Origin: Holacanthus passer | Taxonomy: Eukaryota; Chordata; Actinopteri; Pomacanthidae | NCBI GenBank assembly: GCA_025331565.1 | Contig: JAFREQ010000045.1 | Span: 2,278,072 to 2,342,071 of the forward strand | DNA length: 64,000 nucleotides | Reading direction: 5' to 3' | In this document: positions 1 to 11,900 of the stretch, in pieces | How positions within the stretch are numbered: the first letter of the stretch is position 1 | How the letters are laid out: the number at the start of each line of letters is the position of its first letter | Position numbers and translations under genes: made by a program | The notes under the pieces: generated by a model | What the model saw: the letters and a program-made list of their open reading frames with translations, nothing else | Databases searched by the model: none | Told to the model about the DNA's origin: nothing

Positions 1-2001
1 TTACAGAGATTTAAAACTGCATTCTTACCAAACAGACAGGATAAACTCTAGCCAGAAATATTTTTTTTATAACTAACCAAAAGTTGCCCATATTAATCTT
101 ACTGATCTATAAAGCATCATTAAATTGCTCATTTTAAACCTTTTATAAACGGTGCCTTGTTAGAAAGTGGTACCAAGTTTTCAAACTCCTTCTCCAAGGT
201 CAAGAATCGACTTCCATGTTCAGTGTTGTCTCAACTTGGAGCATCTGTAGCTGTAACACACATTCACTGGAAACGTGGCAGAAATGGCTTTTCAAACAAA
301 ATCTCCAAAGCTTATGTATTTCTTTCATGTCGTGTCAACACGCCGTAATAAATTAAAGCGAGGACGTCAAGATTAGTATGCACCGAAAGCAACAAAATCA
401 TTCAACAATGACATATTGCGTCTCTCTTCGTCCCTCTTCTGACCCTCTCATTTAAGGTTAACAGCCGGTATGACATCATGGTAAACACTTTGACAAATGG
501 CCCCTGGGACGGTGGTGCAGCTTTGAGTGTTCGCACTGTTTATTTCAACAGAAAAGGAACTCAGCCGTAGAAGAAATGTGAGAAAACTGCAGATGGAACT
601 GAGATGGGAGAAAAAGTAGTGAAGAGGGTGTGAGGAAAAGGAGTGATATAAATGTCCATCCAGTAGCACCTAATCTAAACACACTGAAGCTTTTGGCTCT
701 GAAATAAAGACGCCCGTGAGTGGATCACTGATAAGCTCTAATGGACCGCTGCAAGTGGCATTTTCCAGGCTTCAGATAAGCAGGAAGACAATGGGATGAG
801 GCAGCTGAGAGAGCAAAGACAAACAAGGAGGAAAAGTTTTCACAGTGGTCAAAATGGTAACACCAGTGAGTCTGAGTGGAAATCATGAATAATCGTGCTC
901 CCATTTGCAAAACTTGCCAGCGACGGAATGACGAATTAAATGCCATATTATGACAAGATGGGGTGGAGTGGCAACATATCCCATCATCACCAACTTGTTT
1001 GGCATTAACGAGAAAACTGGCATCTCAGAGCTACAGAAATGAATCAGAAGCAAAAACTGGGACATATCTTAATGTAAAGCCTCTGGTCTGACTTGGACTA
1101 GAACCAGAACAAGAACCAGGACTATTTTATTTCCACCTCACCTCCCATGAGTTCCTGCACTGGATCATATGCTGCATCACCTGCCCCATAAACCAGCGAC
1201 TGAAAACTAGCCGGTCCCAGAGGAAGAGACTTGGCTTGTAAACATTACGGGTGTGCTTCTAGTTCACATTTACAACTGTGAGAGTCGGAGAAGTCCAGCT
1301 CAGTCTCATAGGCACCATTAACGAGCAAACTCATACAAGAAGTATGCAACATATGCACTGATATGAACATCTATACTCTCTTATATGCTTACAACAACAA
1401 AGCTAAGTCCTACAATAATCTCCAGCATTAAAGATAAACACTGTAAATCGCTAAAGAGCCACATGTTATTAAACTACAGTAGGTGAACGTGATCCCCCTC
1501 ATGTTCTCACATTTTACACCCAAAAACTATACATACACGTGCAGAGTTTATGGACAAACACACACATAATTGCAAACTTGGATGCACAAAAAAGCCTCGT
1601 GAGCAATATTTCTTTATGCCAAGGCATTGCTCAACACAAGTGGGGTCTATTAAATCAAGCATGTGTCTTCAATCAACCCTGCCTCCTTTAACTGAGAACA
1701 TGGTTAAAAGAAAATCCAACTTCCTCTCACTCACACACTCAAGCACACTCCAATTTTTGCAGCCTCTCCAATAACACAGCCAGCCCGTGATACACAAATG
1801 GAGTCGAGTCCAAGCAATGATCTCAAAGGTTGGGAAATATTATAGCTATTTGATCACTATCACAAGCTTTTACTATCAAGAATTCTGTGGATAATAAATC
1901 GGATTTAGCCTCATATAAACCTGGAAAAAGCTGGTGGTCATACCAGACCAAGTAAGGCTGTAGCAACAAGACCCTGGAGTGTATGACACCCCTCAGCTTA
2001 C
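1..2001 (-). other. emilin2 intron 4 (partial), no further exon seen
   Basis: This is about 2 kb downstream (on the minus strand) of the coiled-coil exon donor. I searched both strands for a collagen-like Gly-X-Y exon or the C1q signature and found neither. The short open frames here have no splice-bounded, recognisable protein. The stretch is read as intron whose next exon lies beyond position 1. Confidence 0.7.
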
Positions 2002-3792
2002 CTGTCCTTCCAGGGTTGCTGTTAGTTAGCAGCTGGAGGTCTTCAGCTACTTTAGAGACGTGGTTCTGGAGGTTCTGACAAGTTCCCCTTAGTCCTCCAA
2101 TATCTCGGGCATGAGATCGAACCGTACCATTCAGCTGGTTGACACAAGTCCACAACCCGGTGACGTGTTTATTCAGACCCTCTTTGATCCTCTGAAGGCT
2201 ATCGGAGATAGGGTCCAGCTTGCTGCATAAACTCTCCACGCTAACAATGCGGCCATCCATGTGGGCAATCTCCTTCCCGACATCCTCCGTTTGTTCCCTG
2301 CAGTGGTCGATCCCGGCTTTCACCTCCCTGCCCAGCTCATCCAGCCGGTTTCTCAGCTCACCATGCTGAGTCCTGTGCAGCTCCAGAAGGTCCTTGACCT
2401 CCTGCTCTGCCCCTGTTTTAACTTGAGCCCAGGTAGAATTGAGACTCTGCAAGGTGTGAGTCTGCTGGTGGACTACATCTGATACTGAGTCCTCCAACCT
2501 GCCCACACGCCCTTTTAGAAAGCCCAACTCACCATGTATGTTCTCAATGCTAGAGCTGTAGTTGAGGAGTTGTTCCTCCAGGGCTCCTAGGCCATTAGTC
2601 TGGTCTTTGAGACTAGTCTCCATAGCATCTACAACAGTTCTGCAGCTTTGGATGTCTTGTTGAATATTTTCTACAACAGTCAAATTAGCCTTGCACTCCT
2701 TTGAGCACAGCTGATCCAAGTCACTGAATCGATCCTCTAAAGTTTGAACAGAGCCCTTTAAAGAGTTAATGTCCCTCTGCAGAGAATCCTGACTCACTGG
2801 CTGACCACCAGAGGGCGAGTTGGTGCTTGTATCTACCAACAGGGTGGTGAGTCTGTCCTCCATGGTGGCCAGCTTGTCCTCCAGAGTCTCCCTCAGGTCT
2901 TTGATGGCATCTGCCCGTTCAAGCTTCAGCTTCTCCTCCACAGAGAGGCACTGAGCCATGACAGTCTTCTCAGATGAGTTCAGCCGAATCTCAAGGTTCT
3001 CCACATGAGCCAGAAGAGAGTCAGATACCCGGGCGTCTTCCTTTCCTGGACCAACCAGCTTGGTCTTAAGGTCCTGGATCTCATTGCGGAGGTCAGTTTC
3101 CTTTGAGTCCATGAGCTCGGCCAGGCTGAGGTAGTTGGCTTCTTGTCCTTCACACTGATCCTGAACTGACAGGATTTTATAATCGCACGAGTTCTTCAAG
3201 TCTGCCAGTTTGATTTCCATGCCCTCCATTAACTCCTCTCTCAGAGCGCGGATCTTCTCGTCCAGGTAGCCACGCAGGTCTGCGTCACCGGCTGGGGGAG
3301 CAGGGGGGAGTGTGGACAGCTGGTTCTGGGCAGCCTCCATTAACAGATGAATTTGTCCGTCATGACGGTTGACACGCCCCAGCAGGTCATCCAGGGTATT
3401 GCCCTTGGACTCCAGGTCATGTGAGACCTGGCTGATCTTGTTCATGACTTCATCCATTGGCGTTGTCTCACCCTCAAAAGAGAGGTCCTGCATCGTAATG
3501 GTTTCGGTCTCTGCGCCCCTCGCACTGACAGGCTGTCTGACGTTATTCAGCAATGTGACCAGCATTTTACTGGCGTCCTCCTGGAAATCCAGTCTCAGAT
3601 TGGACGACATGTCTGTCATTCTTGCCTGCATGTCGAGGACCATCTGGGACAGCCGCTGCACCTCCTCCTCCAGGTGTTGTCTATTTTGATGTCCTCCATG
3701 ACCCCCTTGTGGCCTGTGACCTGTCTGACCTCCAAACTGCCTCTCCCCTCCCCACGGATGGTTCCTCTGGCCGTCTGTTCGCTGTCCTGGAG
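2002..3792 (-). other. emilin2: emilin2 coding exon 4: linker plus long coiled-coil arm
   Basis: This single 1791 bp exon begins at acceptor ...ttgctacag (AG at 3794-3793), in phase 1, with a proline/glycine/glutamine-rich linker. From about HLEEEVQRLSQMVLDMQ it continues as an amphipathic helical region. Leucine, valine and isoleucine recur at heptad spacing with acidic and basic residues between, for example LRNEIQDLKTKLVG and VQTLEDRFSDLDQL. A few cysteines (CSKECKAN, CREQ, CSKLD) and NxS/T sequons occur, as expected in EMILIN coiled-coil arms that assemble into disulphide-linked multimers. The reading frame runs on past the donor (2001) to 1823, but that extension looks like intron and should not be counted as protein. 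Confidence 0.9.
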
Positions 3793-5403
3793 CTGTAGCA
3801 AGAACAGAGAGAGGTTTGAGAGACAGGAATATGAATGCTTTTTAACTTTGTTTCACATTTTTTAACGCTAGATTTCTTTAGTTATAATCATGCATTTCAC
3901 CTGGTTGGACTGGAATATGCCCAGAGGCAGAGGGAGCATGAGGCAGACGCTCTACTTGGAGTAGCTTCATGTCTTTCACCTCCATGCAGTCGTGGCCCTG
4001 GTACCCCGGGCAGCACCTCCACTCCAGCTCTGTTACAGTCTTGTATGCAATCTTATACGTGGGCCTAAAGTGGGTCTGATATCTGGAAGCATTTAACACA
4101 TGAACACAAATTCTGATGCTACACAATGACAGTCTTTACAATGTGATAGTATAATGGAAATAATCATTATCCTTATTAGACGCTCAGCCCTTTGTGTAAC
4201 TCTCCCTCTCAAGAATACAATGCAGTCTTTGGCAATAAACTTGTTTGTTGACAACTAAACCTAGATGAACCCCAGTTACATTTGAAATGAGTTAATCATG
4301 CAGTTGGCAGGAAGCGGCTGAAGACTTTCCACCACTTCTACTCATGAGGACAGTGTTGGCCAACATGACCCTGCCATCCGATGATTAATTACATCTCTCA
4401 TGTGTTTGTTGCTCTGTGAACGCTGAAGCAAAACAAGGGCAAAGTCAGTAATGTCGGTCCGTGTTTGCCATTCATGAGGATTCAACACAGATGCCTGAAT
4501 AGTCAAGCTTGAGAATAAATCTCTGGTGCATGTGAAACAAACACCAAAGGCAAGTAAATGCACTGTGTATATTTAATGATGATGCAGATTCAATACATAT
4601 AGAATAATGTGTTGGAGGTTGTCATCCTGAAAGCTTGTTAGTTTTTGCTTGAAAGGAAAAAAATCTATACTGCAATACAAATTAGAGGTATAGTATAATT
4701 GAAGTGTAAATACATGGTAATGTTATAGCAACTTTAAACCAATAATAGCAGCTCCATCTTGAACTGATAAGATGCACCAAGCCAAGATTTACTTAATGAT
4801 ATCACAGTATTTTTTAATCAATGCACACTGTATGATAATAGCAGCAATATGCAATGCTTCATATTTTATACATTAAAAACACAATGAGAAGCAAAGCGCA
4901 TCCTCCCTCCACCCACAGTCCTGCACTTCTGGAAACTTACATGACTTGTTGCGCGCAGTTTGGCGCCCCCAGTGGACACGGTAAGACCTCCGGCTGCACG
5001 AAGCTCTCCGTGCCTCCCACCACCGCACAGCTCACGTTCTTGTGCACAACATAGGCGCAAAAGTTTCTGCAGAAAATCACCGGTTAATGAGTCCTGAAGC
5101 AGAAAAGTGCGGTGCGTAATGATTGCATGGATCACTGTGCCAAAGAGGGACTGGATGGATAACTTTACGCACAGAGGAGGATGAATGCGACACTTAAATC
5201 AGGCAAATCAATCAACTTTTTTCCATTAACATGCAAACATGAGATAAAACAAAATTATAAACTACTCACTTATTTCTTTGGCGTGTTTCGGTGCCGGAAT
5301 ATGCATTGCCTTGGAACATGTTATATTGGAAAGGTGATCCATTGACGAGAGGAAAAGTTATGAAAAAGTGAAAAAGTGCCACTCCAAAGAGTCCAGCCTT
5401 CAT
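2002..5403 (-). CDS. emilin2: EMILIN-2, partial (5' four coding exons; C-terminus off the left edge)
   Basis: This is an extracellular matrix glycoprotein of the EMILIN/multimerin family, acting outside cells at elastic fibres. Coding exons on the minus strand are 5403-5270, 5066-4941, 4082-3901 and 3792-2002, all with GT-AG borders and compatible phases; they give about 744 residues. The start ATG (5403-5401) opens a hydrophobic signal peptide (about residues 1-22, MKAGLFGVALFHFF...). The EMI domain covers about residues 44-119, with NFCAYVV, a GTESF segment, LEWRCCPGYQG and several cysteines. A Gly/Gln-rich linker follows, then one large exon of about 597 codons that is nearly all heptad-like coiled coil. 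The exon ends at donor 2001-2000 after NSNPGRTG. Human EMILIN2 has about 1053 residues ending in a C1q domain, and no C1q-like exon is seen in 1-2001, so the gene is cut by the window edge. The paralogue is assigned as emilin2 from its position beside smchd1. EMILIN-1 or a fish co-paralogue (emilin2a/b) is the alternative. Confidence 0.92.
3901..5066 (-). other. emilin2: emilin2 exons 2-3: EMI domain
   Basis: Exon 2 (5066-4941) encodes the N-terminal half of the EMI domain (NFCAYVVHKNVSCAVVGG, then TESFVQPEVLPCPLGAPNC). Exon 3 (4082-3901) encodes the C-terminal half (YQTHFRPTYKIAYKTVTELE, then WRCCPGYQGHDC) and the start of the proline-rich linker. The paired cysteines, the WRCCPGY signature and the phase-2 junction inside the domain are typical of EMILINs. 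The 858 bp intron between the exons (4083-4940) holds no recognisable feature. Confidence 0.93.
5270..5403 (-). other. emilin2: emilin2 exon 1: start codon and signal peptide
   Basis: The ATG at 5403-5401 is the first in-frame Met and has A at -3 (taaccATG). The peptide MKAGLFGVALFHFFITFPLV is a good secretory signal, with likely cleavage near VNG/SP. The exon ends at donor GTGAGT (5269-5264) after codons for RQRN, and the split codon AA|A joins exon 2 in frame. A candidate 5' UTR extends to the right of 5403. Confidence 0.88.
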
Positions 5404-5998
5404 GGTTAAAGTCTTTTTTTTTCAAAATCATACAATATCCTTTCAGACTGTAAGTGAAGGTCTGTGGTCCAGGGCTCAGTGAAGGCACCTCGGGTTGCTC
5501 CCTCTCTGTGTGCAAACTTCAACGAGCTCCTTCCAGATGGCAGATTGGATGTGACGTTCAGGAACCCCCTCCAACACTGACAGATGCCTTTTTCCGTTTC
5601 TCATATCTCACACAGCAAAAACCTCATCCAGCTCTCTTTCAGCATCCAAAAACACAATGTCATAGGCCTACATTTGGATAATGATTGTCTTTGTTAGAAG
5701 ACTTTGAAAAGGCTCTTCTCTTTCTTTAAGTCTTGTATTTCCCAGTTATGTTTAAAAATAAGTACACATGCAAAGAGATCTTAGTAAACATGTATTTTTC
5801 CACCAGACATTCTTTGAGATATATCATGCTATACACATAGCTTCATCATAAGCCATTATTATTACAAAAGTGTTAAAAACATAGAATAAAACAAATCTGT
5901 ACAAATAAAAAGTAACAACTCCAAAGAAAAATAAAATAATTAAAGAGGTTTTGTGGTTGAACTCTCAGGTTGGACCAGTCCACCTCTTATGTGGATGT
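5404..5998. promoter_or_regulatory. Short spacer: emilin2 5' flank/5' UTR and smchd1 3' UTR
   Basis: Only 595 bp separate the emilin2 start codon from the smchd1 stop codon; both genes are on the minus strand, with smchd1 upstream. The right part (about 5700-5998, AT-rich) is the likely smchd1 3' UTR. The left part (about 5404-5650), richer in GC, is the likely emilin2 promoter and 5' UTR. I found no clear TATA box for emilin2 and no canonical AATAAA on the minus strand for smchd1 in this spacer, so the smchd1 cleavage site is not placed. Confidence 0.6.
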
Positions 5999-8900
5999 CT
6001 ACTTTGCTCTCTTTGTAATGCCGGATGTCTCCCCAGCATCATTAGGACCCCGTTTCAATGGTCGCACTGGGGTTGACACTGGAAATAGAAGACAGGCCAA
6101 TTAGAAATCAATAATAGTAAAAGAATAAAAAGCCTGAAATGTATTGTCTGCCAACAAACATACCATGTTGTCTCTCAATCTCCTTCAGCTGTTTCTCTTT
6201 CTCCATCATTTCTTGTTGCTTTTTCATCATTTCAGGAGATTTCATGGTTTGTAAGTGATTCTCTCGATCCTTTGCTACTTTGTCCCTCTTCTCCAGAGCT
6301 GAGCGGTACTGAGTGAGCAGGACTGTGGAACAACATAAGAGAAATGAAAGCACAGTCTGACTGAGCAGGGCCGCTAAAATGAAAGACATGACTATGAGAG
6401 ATGTCACCTATTTCTTCCTTAAGAGTGTAGTAATGCTGTGGGAGGGGGGCTCCGAACACTTGCAATGTGTTCATAGGTGGGGCTTTGTTCTGTGCGCCTC
6501 CAAACTTCGCCTTGGCACTGATCCTGTCCCCCTGCCTGGTCAAGATGGTGGGACACGGCATCTTCTTCTGCACCACCTGTAAGCGATGGCACATTTAGAG
6601 GCAAAATAACCCCCAGCCTGTTGATTTGTGGCTCAGCCCCAGCAGCAAGCATCACTCACCGCCCTCCTGTAGTTATTTGCCGAGTCCAGGTCATCAATCA
6701 GGATAGTATCTCCGAGGAGGTTTTTAAACACTGCAAAGAGAGGACAAGGCAGGAAACCTTCAGACCTGTTGGGACAAATCTAAACATTCATAAGTTCAAC
6801 TTTTTTACTGCTTTAACACTTCCACAATCATAGACAAGAGATTAAAAGATGAGGATCTTTAGTAACTTTTACCAACGGGTAAAAAAATCTCTGACACAGA
6901 TAATCTCTAAATTACAAGTAATTTTCAAGTGGTGAAAGAGGCACAATTTCAGCCCCAGTGACAGGGCCCCCAGAGAGGAGCCCCTCCACCCCCGTGAGGT
7001 TGGATCCCAGGTGGAACCATTTACCCAAGATTCAATGGGAGTAGCAGGGGCATAAAGGAAATACCCCAACAACAGCAAACGCAAAGAGACCTGGTAAGCA
7101 TCTAGAAAACCACAGAAACCCTGGATCTGTATAGTCTGCAATGAAAAACAACAACCAGGCAATGTTACACTGAGCAGGGGAAATCCATTCAAGGCAGCTC
7201 ACCAGTGTCACAGCTCTCCTGGTCTTGGGGGTAAATCAGGAGCTCTCTGGCGTAGACTGGGTTCCCAGGGGGCTCAAAGAGCACAAAGCCATTTCTTATG
7301 TGTGGCAGCGGTCTGCAAGCAATTCAGATCTTAGAGTGAGACTGCACAGATGATCTGACACTTTAAAAAGACCAAACTAGTGTTCAAAGATTTAGCTCCC
7401 TGGGAAAAAATCCATGTACAGTATATTTACTTTTTTTTTTTTTTAACATTTTGTGTGTTGTTCCTCCCATTCCAGCCAATCATTGACTACTATTCATTTC
7501 TATGTGTGTTGAAAATGAATTCGCAGACTTGAGCTTGAGATTCATTACAGTAAAAATCACGTCTGCATTATTTTTACATTAGGGCTTCAGCTAACCATGA
7601 CTTTCACTAACAATTATTTTCTCGATTTATTTGTCTATAAAATTAGATGTCAGAAAATGACAAAAAATGTCCATCACAGCTTCCCAGAGCATAAGGTGAC
7701 GTCTTGTTTTGTCAGACCCACAGTCCAAAACTCAAACATATTCAGTGTACTATGATATACAACGGTGAAAATCCTCACATTGGAGGAGTGACAAAATGAC
7801 TTTAAATAACCCATTAGAATAGTTGCAGATTAAAACAAAATAGAAAAACTTTTTATGAACTGTTATAGCATAACATTTAATAAACTGTGGCCCTCGAGGA
7901 GTAAAGTATACTTTTCCACTTTTTAACGCCCAAGTTTCAAAGTATGAACGAGGAGGACTGATGGACACAAATGCAGCTTTAAACTGCAGAATCCCAAACA
8001 CAAAACATCTTGAGCTCTATTTTTAAAAGATCCTCATTGACACAGAAGGTGTACCTGTTTCCTGGTGGAACATAAACACTGTCGAGGGCCATGACCTGCT
8101 GCCTGCCTTGGGTGTCGTCGTAGATCCTCCGAGCTGCTGCTGTGGTTTTGGTGATGACACAATCCATGTCACCCCTGATGTGCCAGGAGATGACCCTCGC
8201 AGCAGCATCGTCCTGCACAAAGGCCAGGCGGCCGACCTGCATTCAAAAGGTAAACACACAGCCGTGCAACTCAAACCCTGTGACAGTTTCAAAGTATAAC
8301 CTGCGGGAATATGTTCTTTCATTTGTTGTTGTTCAACATTGATTGGACACATCTGTATGGACATCACAGCTTCTGAAATTATTTTAAGGCACTCAGCTGA
8401 CAGAAAAGTCCCACTTTCCCATGACATTACCATTCCCAAAACATCCTGCTGCCCCCCAAAATTATCACGGATGGAGCAGACTCTTCTGGGTATTTCCAAG
8501 ATCCTGTTGGCCTCAGCAGTCTTCTCTGCTACAAGTCTGTTAAGGTCTGGTACCTACAGAGAATAAAACGTATGTAAATGGAATCTCCCAATTGATTGAT
8601 CAATAGATAGATTGATAGAGATTAGATCCTAATTTGTGCATATACAAACCAGATTCCAAAAAAGTTGGGTCGCTGTGCAGAACATAAACCAGAATGTGAT
8701 AATTTGCTAATCCTTTTTGACATATACACAATTGAAAACAGTACAAAGACAATATATTCAATATTTGACCTCATCAACTTCATTGATTTTTGCAAATATC
8801 TGCTTATTCTGAATTTGATGGCAGCAACATGTTTCAAACAAGTTGGGACAGGTGCAACAAAAGACTGTGAAAGTTGTGGCCTGATTGAAAACACCTGTTT

Positions 8901-11900
8901 GGATCATTCCACAGGTAAACAGGTTCATTGGTAACAGGTGATAGTATCATGATTGGGTATGAAAGGTTCATCCTGGAAAATAAGGATGGAGAGAGGTTCA
9001 CTACTTTGTCAAACACATGTTAATATAAAGGCTCAGGAACACTTCATAAAACCACAATTCATCTGATTGACTCTGTAGTTATTGACGTTTTACACAGTGT
9101 CCCAACTTTTTTTGGAATCAGGGTTGTAAAGAAGTAAAGTCTGAAAAGAATTAAGATCTAACACATACAGTTTGAGCTATTTTCACATTCTTCTTGATTA
9201 GCTCATTTCTTTGCTCAGCCTCTTTTCTGCTTGCATCCAGGTGAGATTCTAGTGGAAGAAAGACCATTTCAAACACACGGTGGCAGACACAAAAAGAAAT
9301 CATAGACACAAGTGGGGATGGGTTTTGTAAAACCCAGCATTAAGAGCTGGTATCAAATGTCTGGACTTATTCATAGTATTGTATACTTATTCTTTGATCA
9401 GATAGTTCCTCATGTAAATCAAACTCTTGCCAGTTTTAGGTAAACACAATTATTGTATGGTTGCTTGTGTTTAACCAACATTTGGCATTTAAGAATTTCT
9501 TTGTAAAGAGAAAAAAAAATGTGTCTGTGAAAAACATACACACATTAGCTTTTCAAAAAAAAAATCTTACTGGTGTATAATTGAAGGAGTTCAGAATATG
9601 TAGCAAAGATCTCTTTATATTGAGAAACAGCAGAGGTGAGCTCAGTTTTCTTCTTTGTCAGCTCAGACATTTTCTGTTGGTTCTCCACATCTGAAACAGA
9701 AAAATATAAAACAGACACATTTTAAACCATCAGCTCAAGAAATAAAACATCTACTTTTGCAGACAGTTTTGGTTTTATTTGCCAAAGTTTTTTGGACATC
9801 TGTCTCTGACGCTTCTGCAAACACCTCAGTACAAAAAAGCGGGACTGAATTTTGTTTCTGAGCTTCAAAGCATTTAAAATATTTAGAAAAATCTATGGCA
9901 TTTTGTCTATCCAGAAACTCAGCCTCAGTTACTCAGTTATACCATCAATTCATCATTTTTTCCTATTAGACATTTGTGTGAGTAGTCATAATTATCATGT
10001 TAAAGTCTTTTCCATCATACCATTGTAAAAATGGAAGAGCAGCTCAAAAGGAGCCAGAGGCATTGATACTTCAGGTTTGAAGAGGAGGATGTATGAACTG
10101 CCGTCCTCACCGGGGCTGTTCTCCATGACAGCCAGCCTCTGTGCAGAATGAATACACAATTATCATACTGGATGTGGAAACCGCATCATGGGGCTCTTAA
10201 AATATGGTGGTTACTCACAGTGATGTGGGTCTTTCCTTCTACCAAGCTAAATTGAAAGCTGCTGGTTTTGCCTTCAAACAAAGGGAGGTTTTTGTTGTTG
10301 TCTCCAATCGAGTTCTTTATAGAAACCTTCACCTTCCCATCCAGGTGCTGCCCCGCTGGGTTTCCAAATGAATCCTGGAATCAGTCGGAGCAATCAGGCT
10401 GAATATCAGCTCATGAACTACACCTTTAAAAATCATACATCTCACTGGAAAGCTTCGGCTCTTTTACAGTGAGTAAACACAAATTCCTTCTGAGAACATG
10501 AGCTCACCATTATCCTTAGTGTCAAATTCTCCACCAGGGTTCGGTTGGCAGCGGCTTTACTGTAGGAAACAACTGGGGTTGGTGGCTGAGCGTCGGGTCC
10601 CAGTTTGACAGGTTGATTGGCCACCACATTTATAATAATCTAGGAGATAGGAAACAGTGCTGAAGTTCATCCTACACCCCTGCAAAGACTCAATGAACAC
10701 TCACTTTCCTACCAAAGAGATAAAGACAACAACGTGCAGACTCTATACACTTTGTATTTTTGAAAAGTCGACTGTCAGGTCTGAAAAAAAGCGCTGCGAC
10801 GTTTCCAGATTTTAGGTTCAACAAACCTGATCACTGAACAGGGATTTTGTTCTGTCTATACGGAGAGAAAACTGGATGGTGTGTGTCCCAACATGTTCTG
10901 AGATCTCTTTATCTCTGCGGTGAAAGATAACAAAAACAATTTTTATCTATGAGGTTTGACATTATGGACATTATTTACTTACCAAGAGTTAGATCAGAGG
11001 ATTCATTTGATTGAGAGAGGTCTAAATCTTCTCCTCTAATTCTTGGTAAGAGAGAAGGATTTTCCAAACCTTTAAACACCCTGCAACAACTCAGACAGGA
11101 TGTAAAAGCACAGTACCTGAAGTGAAACCGGTCATTCTTTTCATTCTCCATGGGTTTACTACACTTCAGCTCAGTGGCCTAGACAAGAAAAGTGGAAGAA
11201 TATAACTCAACCAATCAGATATTAGTTTAAAAGAGAAGAGAATCACTGGCAGTCCCTCTGTCTGGTAGTCAGCCGCTCACCGTCAGCGGAGGTGTGTTTC
11301 CTGCCGGTTTTCCCTTCCACACGAACATGGAGGCAGCCGCAGGGTTAAAGGTCGTCATCGGGCTTCCTTCATCAGACACCACGGTCACCGAGAACACTGA
11401 GCAGACACACAGCTGTCTTTAGTTTTTCCAACACTAAAACGGTTGCATGTGGTAAAAGCAACAGCTCCACAAACAGAGAAAATAAATAGACTCAATCGAG
11501 ATGCAAACCTGGGAATTTGCCTCCAGCTTGAAACTTGGCATTAGTGTCATATTCCACTGACAGGCTGACAGGTTTGTTGGGATCAGGGATGACAGTGAGA
11601 GTCACTGATGGACCAGGGATGGGTTTCATGTTGAAGGACCCTTGAAACTCGAGCTGATAGTACCCCCTAGTGGAACAACACGGTAACAACACTCAGACTA
11701 GTGACTGCTGAGACATGTATACACTCCTGGAAATATGGACATCTGATGATACAGTTTATATTGTGTTATAATTGGACACTCACTTTGGTCCACTCACACT
11801 TTTAACAGTGAAAGAGGCTTTTCCTTCTGCATCCACAGGTTTTGAAATAACAGCCATCATCACCTAAAACAACAAGAAGATCTCATTACATTTTTCCTCT

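Larger units (their letters stand above)
5999..9690 (-). other. smchd1: smchd1 exons 39-47: coiled coil, SMC hinge and C-terminal tail
   Basis: Exons: 9690-9571, 9248-9169, 8553-8431, 8236-8055, 7312-7203, 6730-6660, 6576-6408, 6322-6164, 6078-5999. Exons 39-41 encode a short coiled coil (VENQQKMSELTKKKTELTSA...). Exons 41-45 encode the hinge, roughly residues 1680-1870: LGMVGRLAFVQDDAAARVIS, MDCVITKTTAAARRIYDDTQ, LPHIRNGFVLFEPPG, LLGDTILIDDLDSANNYRRA, and GDRISAKAKFGGAQNKAPPM. Exon 46 is a second helical segment rich in Lys, Glu, Met and Gln (KSPEMMKKQQEMMEKEKQLK). Exon 47 gives a basic tail and the stop TAG at 6001-5999. The hinge mediates homodimerisation and nucleic-acid binding in the mammalian protein. 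Confidence 0.95.

Noticed and set aside
1823..2001. Extension of the emilin2 coiled-coil frame past NSNPGRTG
   Set aside because: A clean GTAAGC donor lies at 2001, the peptide beyond it (LRGVIHSRVLLLQPYLVWYD) is not coiled coil and resembles no EMILIN, and a C1q domain is still owed downstream.
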